A DNA stretch of 60,145 nt, from NCBI GenBank assembly GCA_035602605.1, contig DATNLZ010000085.1, positions 1 to 60,145 on the forward strand. Reading direction: 5' to 3'. Numbering within the stretch: the stretch's first letter is position 1; the number at the start of each line of letters is the position of its first letter. Below the pieces are notes generated by a model. The model searched no databases. It was given only the letters and a program-made list of their open reading frames with translations, and was not told the origin of the DNA. The DNA is from DASQHY01 sp035602605. Lineage in GTDB: Bacteria > Acidobacteriota > Terriglobia > Acidiferrales > UBA7541. The position numbers and the translations under genes are program-made. Below, in pieces: positions 33,250-41,175 of this stretch.

Positions 33250-35051
33250 TGTTGAACTCCCGTTTTCACCTTATCGTGTGCCGGCGGAGGAAGAATCGGC
33301 GGCTTATCGGTCGAGGTTTCTTTCTTTTGAATTTCCATCTCGGAAATTAAAATTTCGGGAGAGGCCGCTGCGACCGGAACCGAACCTGACTCCGCCCCGC
33401 AATAGCCATTGAACACCTCCGGCGTGTCGCCGGTGGCCACAATTTTCGTCAGTGAGACCAGCGGAGTACCCACGATATCCACGCCGCGAATCAGCTCATC
33501 GGCGCGGCCATCGGCATAAACCTTGTACACCACCAATGGCAGCACCTGGAACGCTTGCGGCTGCCCGCGCCCGGTAAAGGTGAACCCTCCGGCGATGTCG
33601 TCGATCAGCAGACCGAACGTCTTGCCCTGTCCTTTAATCAACTCGATCAGTTTCTGCCGCAGCTGCGCGTTGGTCACTTTGCGATTGCTCTCTACAATTA
33701 GGTTGCCCTGGCGCGATACCGGTTCGTAACCCAGTTGCCGTCGTCCGTGTCCATTGGAGTGCGGAAAACCAACCAATGGCGATCGTGACATTTCGAAATT
33801 GCGCAAAACGCCATGCTCGACCAAAAGCACGTTCTGAGCTGGCTGCCCTTCGTCGTCATACTTGTAGTAACCCAGCAGCTCGGTGGCTCCCAACTTTGCG
33901 TTTGATGGATCATCCACGATCGTCAGGAATTCAGGCAAGATCTGCTCGCCAACTTTTCGAGCAAACGTCTGTCCCTCGTTGATATCCTTTTGCCGGTGTC
34001 CTTCAGCGCGATGGCCAAAAACTTCATGAAAGAAAACCGCGGCGGCGCGGCCGGTCAGCAACGCGGGCCCGGCGTAAGGCTCGACAAGTGGGGCGGCCAC
34101 CAAGCCTTCCAACTCTCCGCGCATGATTTTTTGCTGGGCCTGCACGTCCTGATCGCTCGGCTCTCCTGAGGCATCGGTCCAGTCAAAGTTGTAATATCGA
34201 TTGATGTCCATTCCATCGGGTGCTTTGCCCTGAATGAACAGCTCCAGTCGATAGCGCAGCTGTCCGAACTGCAGCAGCGTTCCTTCACTGGAAACTTGAT
34301 ACTGATTCTGCGCCTGCGCGGTGAAGGTTACGATGGAGTTGATGATTGCGGGAGAATCGCGGAACACTTTGGTATAGGCGCGCACCTTTTCTTCCCAGGG
34401 CTTGCGATCCAGGGTGAACGACACGTGTGGCCCGATGAAGGTATGCGGGGCCTCCTTGGAAAAATCCGGCGCCTGTCCTTCAGCGGTTTCGACTTTCACT
34501 TCCTTGCCGGTCTTAATCTTGATGAATGCCTGAGAAGCAGCGCTGTACTGACGGTCGGTCTGCCGCCAGATCGCGCGGCGCAGCACGCCAGGATCGTTGT
34601 CAATGGGCACTGATTCACCAGGACTCACACCGGAATATCCCTGGCGTTCACCAACCTTGCGGGTATTATCGAGTTGATAGCTTCCCGTTCGCACGCTAAC
34701 CTCGAGCCACCGCCCGCGCTGTTCCAGGCTTGTCAGCAATGCGCCATTGGAACCGGAAACATCCGCGCGCTGCGTATCCGTGACGGTGTAACCAAGGAAA
34801 TAGGCTGGAGGGTCGAGTTGGCCAAACGCGCCCATCGAGCGCTCAAGCTCGACCTGCATTGCCGCGAGGAGCGGGGATTTTGCGGCAGTCGCTGCGGAGG
34901 TGGTCCGGGCCGCTGCCCTTTGAAGCTGTCGCTGCGCGGCATCGCTCGCTACCCCAAGGCCCAAAGAAGCGGTGAGGAGAACCGCGCAGACTATTTGTCG
35001 AGTAAAAATGGGGCCAACGGTCACTTGGTTCAAAGAGTAGGCTCTCAGCAC
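33246..35051 (-). CDS. Exported TldD-like metalloprotease
   Basis: 601 residues. An N-terminal signal segment (FTRQIVCAVLLTASLGLGVASDA) precedes a TldD/PmbA core. The zinc motif FFHEVFGHRAEGHRQ (HExxxH, about residue 341) is intact, as is the following GVLRNFEMSRSPLVGFPHSN and the C-terminal DDIAGGFTFTGRGQPQAFQV. The cytosolic TldD/TldE complex degrades unfolded peptides in a narrow tunnel, e.g. in microcin maturation and CcdA turnover. This exported version may process periplasmic peptides. Coupled to its inactive partner by a 4-base overlap. A start slightly downstream is possible. Confidence 0.88.
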   Translation of the reverse strand: MLRAYSLNQVTVGPIFTRQIVCAVLLTASLGLGVASDAAQRQLQRAAARTTSAATAAKSPLLAAMQVELERSMGAFGQLDPPAYFLGYTVTDTQRADVSGSNGALLTSLEQRGRWLEVSVRTGSYQLDNTRKVGERQGYSGVSPGESVPIDNDPGVLRRAIWRQTDRQYSAASQAFIKIKTGKEVKVETAEGQAPDFSKEAPHTFIGPHVSFTLDRKPWEEKVRAYTKVFRDSPAIINSIVTFTAQAQNQYQVSSEGTLLQFGQLRYRLELFIQGKAPDGMDINRYYNFDWTDASGEPSDQDVQAQQKIMRGELEGLVAAPLVEPYAGPALLTGRAAAVFFHEVFGHRAEGHRQKDINEGQTFARKVGEQILPEFLTIVDDPSNAKLGATELLGYYKYDDEGQPAQNVLLVEHGVLRNFEMSRSPLVGFPHSNGHGRRQLGYEPVSRQGNLIVESNRKVTNAQLRQKLIELIKGQGKTFGLLIDDIAGGFTFTGRGQPQAFQVLPLVVYKVYADGRADELIRGVDIVGTPLVSLTKIVATGDTPEVFNGYCGAESGSVPVAAASPEILISEMEIQKKETSTDKPPILPPPAHDKVKTGVQQ

Positions 35052-35343
35052 TGAAGATTAACTACAGTAAGCGAATTAGTTTACGCTACTTCAAACACCA
35101 TACACAAACCAGTTTTTGGTCAGTGAACAGTTTAACTAGCTCAATGCCACTTTGTTTGGGTCGCTAGGCCTCCCATACATTTCGCGGTGCGTGCTGCATT
35201 CGACCCGGTAGTCAAGCAGCTGCTCGTACACAAGCTTGGATGCAGTCAATCCCTATAGGGCGGTATGGAGATACGGCCGTAGGAAACCCGAATAGTGACG
35301 CTGCAGGATTCGCAGCTGAACGTACGCCAGGACGTTCCGAAAT

Positions 35344-35378
35344 AAAAAAGGGCGCCCAGGTTGTAGTACCGGACGCCC
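35344..35378 (-). terminator. Rho-independent terminator after the FecR-domain gene
   Basis: Read on the minus strand, gggcgtccgg (35369-35378) pairs with cctgggcgccc (35350-35360) over about 10 bp (two G-T pairs), closed by a loop of about 8 bases and followed by six T (35344-35349). This is a standard intrinsic terminator 25 bases past the stop of the gene at 35404-36216. The rest of 35052-35343 shows no gene. Confidence 0.85.
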
Positions 35379-35403
35379 GCACTGCCTAGGCACTTTGCTG
35401 CGA

Positions 35404-36216
35404 CTAACCCTTTTGGCACTGCGGCAGGCGCGGGTTAAGTACGCAGGGATCAATTTGGGTAGGGCGCGACTTACGGACGGCAATCGGAATAACGATTGCC
35501 GGTATCGCTACGGCCGCGACAATACCGACAATCTGCAATGTTGTGAAGTGATGCGGCGTCCCCGTGCCGCGCATGGACCGGCCAATGGCGGTGCTGATGG
35601 TTGCATCGGTCAACATCTCCGGTGTCGGCTTTTCCGGAGCGCTCGGCTGCGCGTCGTTTATGCGCGCCGTCGAGCTCAACCCTTCGGTCACATCCACGCA
35701 CTGTCCCATCAACGTACAGAAATGTACCGTGCCTTGGAAAACGATCAATTGCATCACGCCGTTTGCGTAAGCAAGGTAAAAATCGGTGCCTACGACCCCG
35801 GCCACGCCCGCGGGCGTACGAACTTCAAATTTTCCTCCGGGTTTGGCGATCTTGGGCACCTGCGAGCGCAACCTTCCGTAGGTAAGCTCGAGGTCGGTCT
35901 GCTGCGCACCCCCATCGTGTTTTACAACACGCAGACTCGTCTCTGAGCCGACGTTCAGCACCGACCCGTCATCCAGAGCGACGCGCGCTCGCCCGCCTGT
36001 TTGTGTGCTGAGCAGGTCCTCCCATTGGATGGGAGTCTTGGCGGCGGCGGTCAGTGTCTGGCTCGAACGTTGGATTCCAACCGCGGGTATAAGCTTCGAA
36101 ACTTCACCCGCGCGCTGGCCCCCCGAAGCATTCTGCGATAGAAGGTCGACCGGAACGACGATCGCGAAACACAACAGGAAAGCCAAACCAAAGGCAAAAC
36201 GCGAGTGCTTTCTCAT
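35404..36216 (-). CDS. FecR-domain exported protein
   Basis: 270 residues from ATG 36216, which has gagagg 7 bases upstream. A membrane or signal segment (FAFGLAFLLCFAIVVPVDLLSQ) is followed by a FecR domain (TPIQWEDLLSTQTGGRARVALDDGSVLNVGSETSLRV...VRTPAGVAGVVGTDF), with the typical D-G-S-x-L and T-P-x-G-x-x-G-V-G-T-x-F motifs. Near the C-terminus is a second helix (IVGIVAAVAIPAIVIPIAV) with a Cys-containing tail. Without a sigma partner beside it, this is not a typical FecR regulator but an exported beta-helical or LPS-assembly-like domain protein. Single gene with its own promoter and terminator. Confidence 0.82.
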   Translation of the reverse strand: MRKHSRFAFGLAFLLCFAIVVPVDLLSQNASGGQRAGEVSKLIPAVGIQRSSQTLTAAAKTPIQWEDLLSTQTGGRARVALDDGSVLNVGSETSLRVVKHDGGAQQTDLELTYGRLRSQVPKIAKPGGKFEVRTPAGVAGVVGTDFYLAYANGVMQLIVFQGTVHFCTLMGQCVDVTEGLSSTARINDAQPSAPEKPTPEMLTDATISTAIGRSMRGTGTPHHFTTLQIVGIVAAVAIPAIVIPIAVRKSRPTQIDPCVLNPRLPQCQKG

Positions 36217-36249
36217 TTTCAAACCTCTCATCGTATTTGAACCGACCCT

Positions 36250-36278
36250 ATTCCACCGGAACAAGCGCCGAGTGTCAA
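36250..36278 (-). promoter_or_regulatory. Sigma-70-type promoter of the FecR-domain gene
   Basis: Minus strand: -35 TTGACA (36278-36273), a 17-base spacer, -10 TGGAAT (36255-36250; four of six consensus bases). Transcription would begin near 36243, about 27 bases before the ATG at 36216, leaving room for the gagagg site. Confidence 0.5.
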
Positions 36279-36402
36279 CTCGAAACCGCACGCGCATGTT
36301 CCATTGCGGCTGGGTATCTTTCCGGTGGATGTTGAGACCTAGAACACCTGCAACAGTGAGACCCTTGTGTCTAGGTTACTGCCGGCGCAGAATCAAAACA
36401 TC

Positions 36403-36792
36403 ATGCGCTCTTTCGCGGGCCTGCTTGCCGCTGCAGCTGTAGCTCTGGGCATCTGCTATTACTATCTTCATAGCCTGCCCTCCGACCATGGCACCTTGGC
36501 CCGACAAAGCATCATCGATACAGGGGTGAAAAATGACCTTATTTCCATCGTACAGGCCGAACGCGCTTACATCGTTCAGAACGGTACCTGCGCCAGCTTG
36601 GACGAATTGACGTCAACCGGCTCGCTGTCCATGACCCAATCTGGTCGTGAGGGCTACACCTATGTAATCGCTTGCTCCGGCGTGAATTTCGGCGTTACGG
36701 CCACTCACCCTCCGGCCGCGGCAGGCGCGCCTGCGACTCACTATCCCACGATGTCGATCGATCAATCCATGCAGTTTCGCCAGAGCGATTAG
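36403..36792 (+). CDS. Small membrane-anchored protein, pilin-like organisation
   Basis: 129 residues from ATG 36403 (MRSFAGLLAAAAVALGICYYYL). A single N-terminal hydrophobic helix is followed by a soluble part with TGVKNDLISIVQAERAYIVQNGTCASLDELTSTG and GYTYVIACSGVNF, a layout like the minor-pilin-type proteins of acidobacteria (N-terminal helix, AERAY...NGTYASLDELXSXG, disulfide pair Cys/Cys). It lacks the G/FTxxE prepilin site, so it is not a true type IV pilin. It is divergent from the FecR-domain gene and no function can be assigned. Confidence 0.6.
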   Translation: MRSFAGLLAAAAVALGICYYYLHSLPSDHGTLARQSIIDTGVKNDLISIVQAERAYIVQNGTCASLDELTSTGSLSMTQSGREGYTYVIACSGVNFGVTATHPPAAAGAPATHYPTMSIDQSMQFRQSD

Positions 36793-36846
36793 TTTCTTGT
36801 CAGAACTTTCGCCGCTCCCGAGCCGAGGAGTCCTACCCAAGGAAGG

Positions 36847-37044
36847 TTAGGGCGTGCGTTTCTGCTCGATCACCAATACTCCGGCCTCGGCATAATTTGT
36901 GGCCGGTACATCGATGAATGCCACGTGAATATTTTCCCGCTTGGCCTTCCCATCTTCTTCAAGCGCTTGGGTAATACGTTGCGCGACGTTTTTCTTCTGT
37001 TCAGCCGAGCGGCCTTCGACCCAGGTGATTTGTACGTGCGGCAT
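36847..37044 (-). CDS. 4-oxalocrotonate tautomerase-like protein
   Basis: 65 residues. The start at 37044 gives MPHVQITWVEGRSAEQKKNV, so Pro1, the catalytic base of the tautomerase superfamily, is exposed once Met is removed. A ggagg lies just upstream, confirming this start over the ATG five codons earlier. NVAQRITQALEEDGKAKREN and HVAFIDVPATNYAEAG match the family. Substrate unknown; members act on 2-hydroxymuconate-like enols. Confidence 0.88.
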   Translation of the reverse strand: MPHVQITWVEGRSAEQKKNVAQRITQALEEDGKAKRENIHVAFIDVPATNYAEAGVLVIEQKRTP

Positions 37045-37149
37045 CGTTCCCTCCTCCATGAAAAACGAAGGGAATTTTACTCGGTAGAAAGAAAAAGACG
37101 AAGAAAAGTTCCTCGAACCGGACTGTAGGCGGCCAAACCGTCGAAAAAC

Positions 37150-37740
37150 TTAACCGGCGTGAGCCTGCGGCATGTTGAGCTTGGTCCCGCAATACGCGCA
37201 GTTGTCCCACCCCACCTCCACCACGCGATGGCATTGCGCACAGGCCAGCGCGAGTCCCGTCCCGCAGTGAGGACAAAAGGTATAGGTTCCGTCGGCGATT
37301 TTCCCGCAGGATGGACAAGGGGCTGGCAGCGGATCGCGCAACAAGAAGTAGAGAAGAACCCCGATCAAGTTTGGAATGAAGATTGCCAATAAAGTCCACA
37401 TGACATAACGCATGCGGCGGCGCTTAGCATCCCCGTGGATGTAGCCGTATAAAAGAACCAGGGTGAACCCAAAGAGCGAAATGCCCAGGGAAAAAATAAG
37501 TTTCTGCCAATCCAGCCAGCCCACCATGTTGTTATCGCGAGGGACGGCGACCCAGTACAGCAGCTGCGCACATCCTACGTACGCCAACACTGCGATGATC
37601 CAGGCAGTCAGGGGAATGATCCTAAGTCCGCTGGGGATAGTCCCATCCTGCCCCGGCGACGACCGCCAGAATCGCGCCGCGGCCCGATCCCGTGCGCCCC
37701 GCTCCAGAACCGTGTGTGTCTTTTCACGGAGGTAACTCAT
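37150..37740 (-). CDS. Membrane protein with PLD-N-like helices and zinc ribbons
   Basis: 196 residues starting at ATG 37740, which overlaps the anti-sigma stop (ATGA 37737-37740). Three hydrophobic segments (IIPLTAWIIAVLAYVGCAQLLYW, LIFSLGISLFGFTLVLLYGYI, YVMWTLLAIFIPNLIGVLLYFLL), the last resembling the PLDc_N type, precede two zinc ribbons: CPSCGKIADGTYTFCPHCG and CAQCHRVVEVGWDNCAYCG. The CxxC pairs likely bind Zn on the cytoplasmic side. Translational coupling with the sigma and anti-sigma genes suggests a role in the same pathway. Confidence 0.75.
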   Translation of the reverse strand: MSYLREKTHTVLERGARDRAAARFWRSSPGQDGTIPSGLRIIPLTAWIIAVLAYVGCAQLLYWVAVPRDNNMVGWLDWQKLIFSLGISLFGFTLVLLYGYIHGDAKRRRMRYVMWTLLAIFIPNLIGVLLYFLLRDPLPAPCPSCGKIADGTYTFCPHCGTGLALACAQCHRVVEVGWDNCAYCGTKLNMPQAHAG

Positions 37741-38234
37741 ACCAGCCTTCCTTCCCGGTGCTTGCGCAAACCCAACATCGCAGCGGCAACTCCCGCGGTC
37801 ACCCAGATGACTGCCGCGTAAGTCGCCAACCCGAACCAAGTTTGGTTAAAATTCCACTCCAGCCAACTCAATAAGCCGTCGCTGAACCAGCGAACAATCG
37901 GCCAGGTCCCGAGCGTTACCGCCCACGCAAACAAAACCAAAAACGCGATTACCCAGTGGTTGGTACGCTGTTCCGCCAGTTCGGCTATTCTGGCCGCCAT
38001 GCGTACCCGAGTTCGTTCGACCAGAAGTGGCGGTGCTTGCGGTGTAGGCAGCCGCTTGAGTCCCACTGCCAGCGCTTGCCAGGTGTGCATCTCCGCAGCG
38101 CAATCCGAGCATGCCGCCACATGCTCCTCGAGCGCGTGCAGCTCAGCCTCGCTTAGGGCGTCGGCAGCGGCGAGCGACAGTAGCTCGCGCAGCGATTCGT
38201 GCTCCCCAATCTTTTTGTCGCGCGTGTCGCTCAT
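37737..38234 (-). CDS. Zinc-finger anti-sigma factor
   Basis: 165 residues. Residues 10-48 form a zinc-finger anti-sigma domain with the H-x3-C-x2-C motif (LEEHVAACSDC), then a linker and two membrane helices (VIAFLVLFAWAVTLGTWPIV, LATYAAVIWVTAGVAAAMLGL). Cytoplasmic binding of the sigma factor and membrane anchoring are typical. It is 32 bases downstream of the sigma gene on the same strand, which identifies the partner. Confidence 0.88.
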   Translation of the reverse strand: MSDTRDKKIGEHESLRELLSLAAADALSEAELHALEEHVAACSDCAAEMHTWQALAVGLKRLPTPQAPPLLVERTRVRMAARIAELAEQRTNHWVIAFLVLFAWAVTLGTWPIVRWFSDGLLSWLEWNFNQTWFGLATYAAVIWVTAGVAAAMLGLRKHREGRLV

Positions 38235-38266
38235 TTGTTCCTCATGCAGTTTTCATTGCGTTTCAA

Positions 38267-38875
38267 TCACCAAGCTCCGGCGCTAGGGAATCTCGTTTCC
38301 ATCTGGTGGCGCATGGCTTCCAGTCCGCGACGCAGTCTTGTCTTGACTGTCGAGATCGGCGTCCCGAGCACCTCGGCAATCTCCTCGAGCTTCATCTCTT
38401 CTTCAAATCGCAGCGACAATACCTCGCGGTAAATGACGGGCATCTCTGCCAGTGCACCGCTTACCTGCGCCGCTCGCTCTTGTTCGAGTACCCGGTCAAG
38501 CGCTGATGGCCCGGTGGCCGCCAAGCGCCTCTCGCCTCCTTCGTCGCCGGCTCCCGGCTCTTGAAGACTCTCCGGACGATAGCGCCGCAAGTGATCAATC
38601 GTAAGATTCCGCGCTACCGAAAACAGCCACGCCTCAAAACTTCGGTTCGGATCGTAGTGTCGAATTTTCTCCGCCACGCGCATCCACGTTTGCTGAAACA
38701 AATCTTCGGCAAGCGCGGGCTCGCGCGACAATCGAAGCAGATAGCGATAGAGGCGATGCTGGTACCGGGCCATCACCGATTCCAGCGCCTGGGAGTCCCC
38801 TCGGCGCAAACGGGCTACATCGGATTCAAGGGCCACCTGCCCCTCCCAGGTATTCGCTTGGTTCAGGCCGATCAT
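38267..38875 (-). CDS. ECF-type RNA polymerase sigma factor
   Basis: 202 residues from ATG 38875 (MIGLNQANTWEGQ); an ATG ten codons upstream lacks a site. Region 2: YRYLLRLSREPALAEDLFQQTWMRVAEKIRHYDPNRSFEAWLFSVARN. Region 4: LPEMPVIYREVLSLRFEEEM-type sequence with EIAEVLGTPISTVKTRLRRGL. It directs RNA polymerase to stress or envelope promoters, under control of the following anti-sigma gene. Its own target promoters are not seen here. Confidence 0.9.
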   Translation of the reverse strand: MIGLNQANTWEGQVALESDVARLRRGDSQALESVMARYQHRLYRYLLRLSREPALAEDLFQQTWMRVAEKIRHYDPNRSFEAWLFSVARNLTIDHLRRYRPESLQEPGAGDEGGERRLAATGPSALDRVLEQERAAQVSGALAEMPVIYREVLSLRFEEEMKLEEIAEVLGTPISTVKTRLRRGLEAMRHQMETRFPSAGAW

Positions 38876-38971
38876 AGCTGTCCTGTATACGTTCCATAGC
38901 ACCAAAAAGACTCATCGGCGACTCATTCACTCTCGGGCGCCGCACACTTGCTGTGCTAGAATGGCCTAGGG

Positions 38972-39763
38972 ATGCATCCCGACATCAAATACCTCATTGA
39001 GCTGCAGGCGGTAGACATTCGACTGGCTCAGCTCAAGCAGTCGCTGGCCACGTTCCCCAAGCGGCTCGCCGAAATTGAGGCGCGCGTTGCGGCTGCCCGC
39101 GCGGATCTACTTTCCACCAAGCAAGCCCACACCAACAGCCTCAAAGAGCGCAAAACGTTCGAGATGGATGTTGATCAATGGAAGGAACGCGGCCGCAAGT
39201 ATCGCGACCAAAGCTCAGCAGTTAAAACCAATGAAGCCTATAAAGCCTTGCAGCATGAGATTGCCAATGCCGATGCGCAAATGGCTCAGGCCGAAGATCG
39301 CCTGCTCGAGCGCATGGTCGCTGGCGAAGAGTACGAAAGCAAGATAAAGCTTGCCGAGCGTGCTTTGCAAGATGCCGAAGCCGCCGCCCGAGTGGAACGC
39401 CAGCAAATCGAAGCAGCACAGCTCGCTGCGCAAAAGGAGCTTGCGGCTGCGACCGCCGAGCGCGAGCGCGCCGTCGCCCCCGTAGACGAGGACCTTCTAT
39501 TTAACTATCAGCGCATCGCCAATCGTCACCATGGTGTGGGTCTAGCCGAGACGCGCAACGAAATGTGCTCGCAGTGCGGCATGCGCGTTCGTCCGCACGT
39601 TTTTCAGGAGCTGCGACGCGAGACGTCACGCGAAATTTTTCAGTGTGAGACCTGCACGCGTATCCTCTACGTGGGCGATGCTCGGTCATCGCCGGCCACT
39701 GACCCAAGCGACGCAGGTGCCGGCGCTGGCGAACTTTCGGGTGTGCCAGTCCCGGAAAGATAA
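38972..39763 (+). CDS. Coiled-coil protein with C4 zinc ribbon
   Basis: 263 residues. Residues about 8-185 form a long coiled coil (LIELQAVDIRLAQLKQSLAT...; QIEAAQLAAQKELAAATAER). Then a C4-type zinc ribbon: CSQCGMRVRPHVF and CETCTRILY, of the zf-RING_7 kind. Similar proteins are common beside RNase HI genes; they may act in nucleic-acid handling but their function is unproven. The following RNase H gene starts at the base right after its stop, so the two are coupled. Confidence 0.83.
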   Translation: MHPDIKYLIELQAVDIRLAQLKQSLATFPKRLAEIEARVAAARADLLSTKQAHTNSLKERKTFEMDVDQWKERGRKYRDQSSAVKTNEAYKALQHEIANADAQMAQAEDRLLERMVAGEEYESKIKLAERALQDAEAAARVERQQIEAAQLAAQKELAAATAERERAVAPVDEDLLFNYQRIANRHHGVGLAETRNEMCSQCGMRVRPHVFQELRRETSREIFQCETCTRILYVGDARSSPATDPSDAGAGAGELSGVPVPER

Positions 39764-40483
39764 TTGCCGCTGCGCATGCCTCGTAAGCTTCCTCCATCTC
39801 GCCCAGCGCGTCTCTTTGCTGAACCCGAAGCGACTCCCCCTCGTAGCGCCGCCTACACCGCCGAAATCGACGGTGCCGCGCGTGGGAATCCGGGGCCGGC
39901 ATCTTACGGCGTCGTGATTCACGCGCCTGGCGGAGCGATGGTCGCCGAACTGAAGAAATATATCGGGCGCGGCACCAATAACGTCGCCGAATATTACGCG
40001 TTAATCGCCGCTCTTGATTACGCGGCTGCTCATGGCATTCGTGCCCTGCGCATTCGCAGTGATTCTGAGCTCCTGGTGCGCCAGATGCAGGGCCGCTATA
40101 AAGTGAAGAGCCCGGATCTGCGCCCGCTGTTCGAACGCGCCCGCAAACTGTCGCAGGCCCTGCCATTTTTTTCCATCGAACACGTGCGGCGCGAGCAAAA
40201 TAGCGAAGCCGATGCGCTTGCCAATCAGGCGCTCGATAACACCAGCTCTAATTCCTCGAGTCCCTTGCTAGCTTCGACTTTCCGGCAACAGGAGACACAA
40301 GACGCGGGCTCTGCCGCCGCTTCCGACTCCCGCGTTGCAAAACCGCCTATAGGGAAAGCTCTGGCTCGAGCCGGGCGGATTCGCGCTCGTTATTCTGCGG
40401 GAGTTTTGATTCCCGCCGATTCACTAAACCTTCCCGAGAACGCTGAAGTCGAAATCACGATTCATCCCCGCGATCGCGGCTAA
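39764..40483 (+). CDS. RNase HI-family protein with C-terminal extension
   Basis: 239 residues. The RNase H core (about 28-165) has its four acidic residues: Asp in AEIDGAARGNPGPASYG, Glu in NNVAEYYALIAALDYA, Asp in IRSDSELLVRQM and Asp in REQNSEADALANQALD. The C-terminal 75 residues are an unusual tail with a low-complexity part and a beta-like GRIRARYSAGVLIPADSLNLPENAEVEITI. It would cleave RNA in RNA-DNA hybrids. The start is TTG at 39764, directly after the previous stop; ATG 39776 is also possible. Confidence 0.85.
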   Translation: MPLRMPRKLPPSRPARLFAEPEATPPRSAAYTAEIDGAARGNPGPASYGVVIHAPGGAMVAELKKYIGRGTNNVAEYYALIAALDYAAAHGIRALRIRSDSELLVRQMQGRYKVKSPDLRPLFERARKLSQALPFFSIEHVRREQNSEADALANQALDNTSSNSSSPLLASTFRQQETQDAGSAAASDSRVAKPPIGKALARAGRIRARYSAGVLIPADSLNLPENAEVEITIHPRDRG

Positions 40484-40609
40484 CGGCACCCGTACAATGG
40501 AATGGAGACAGCAACAGTTGTCGCCGTTTCCCGCACAGGTGTAGGATGGCTTCCCGGAGATGTTTTCCACCTGGGTTACCCCGACAAAATCATCCGAGGA
40601 GGATCGCTC

Positions 40610-41125
40610 TTGAGAAATCCCAGACTATGGAGTATCGGCGGGCTGATCGTCGCTATCCTGGTTGCCGGCGGGCCTCGAACGAGCGGCGGAAATAAGGACG
40701 AGCAGGAAATCCGGGCGCTCTATGACCGCTGGGCCGCGGCCTTCCGTGCCAAGGACGTAGACACCATCATGAGGAATTACGCGGCGGGCCAAGAGCTGTT
40801 TGTTTTTGACGTGACGCCTCCGCGCCAGCACGTTGGTTTCGACGACTACAAGAAAGATTATCAGGACTTCTTCGTTGCCTTTCCCGGTCCAGTCGACAGG
40901 CTCGAAATCCAAGAGCTCAGCATCGTGACCGACGGCAAGCTGGCCTACTCACACTGCGTTGAACCCGTGACGGTTACGGCCAAAGACGGTTCGAAGTTCA
41001 GCATCACGCTGCGTATTACCGACGGCTTACGCAAGATCCATGGGAAGTGGTTGATCACCCAAGAGCACGTCTCGGTTCCGGTGGACTTAGAGACCGGCAA
41101 ACCGGACCTCGCTTCCAAGCCCTGA
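40610..41125 (+). CDS. Exported SnoaL/NTF2-like protein
   Basis: 171 residues from TTG 40610, chosen because gaggagg precedes it by about 8 bases. The N-terminus is a signal segment (WSIGGLIVAILVAGG); the rest is an NTF2-like alpha+beta cone: EIRALYDRWAAAFRAKDVDTIMRNYAAGQELFVFDV..., KLAYSHCVEPVTV, LRITDGLRKIHGKWLITQEHVSVPVDLETG. This matches the SnoaL_3/DUF4440 group, used by ketosteroid-isomerase-like enzymes and small-molecule binders. No catalytic assignment possible. It converges on the kinase gene. Confidence 0.82.
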   Translation: MRNPRLWSIGGLIVAILVAGGPRTSGGNKDEQEIRALYDRWAAAFRAKDVDTIMRNYAAGQELFVFDVTPPRQHVGFDDYKKDYQDFFVAFPGPVDRLEIQELSIVTDGKLAYSHCVEPVTVTAKDGSKFSITLRITDGLRKIHGKWLITQEHVSVPVDLETGKPDLASKP

Positions 41126-41175
41126 ACGTTTTGTGGAACAAACAGCACGGCACGCTGAATTTCGTACCTGAGGTG

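Noticed and set aside
35253..35483. A minus-strand frame of 76 codons.
   Set aside because: It runs through the terminator and the end of the FecR gene; no motif seen.
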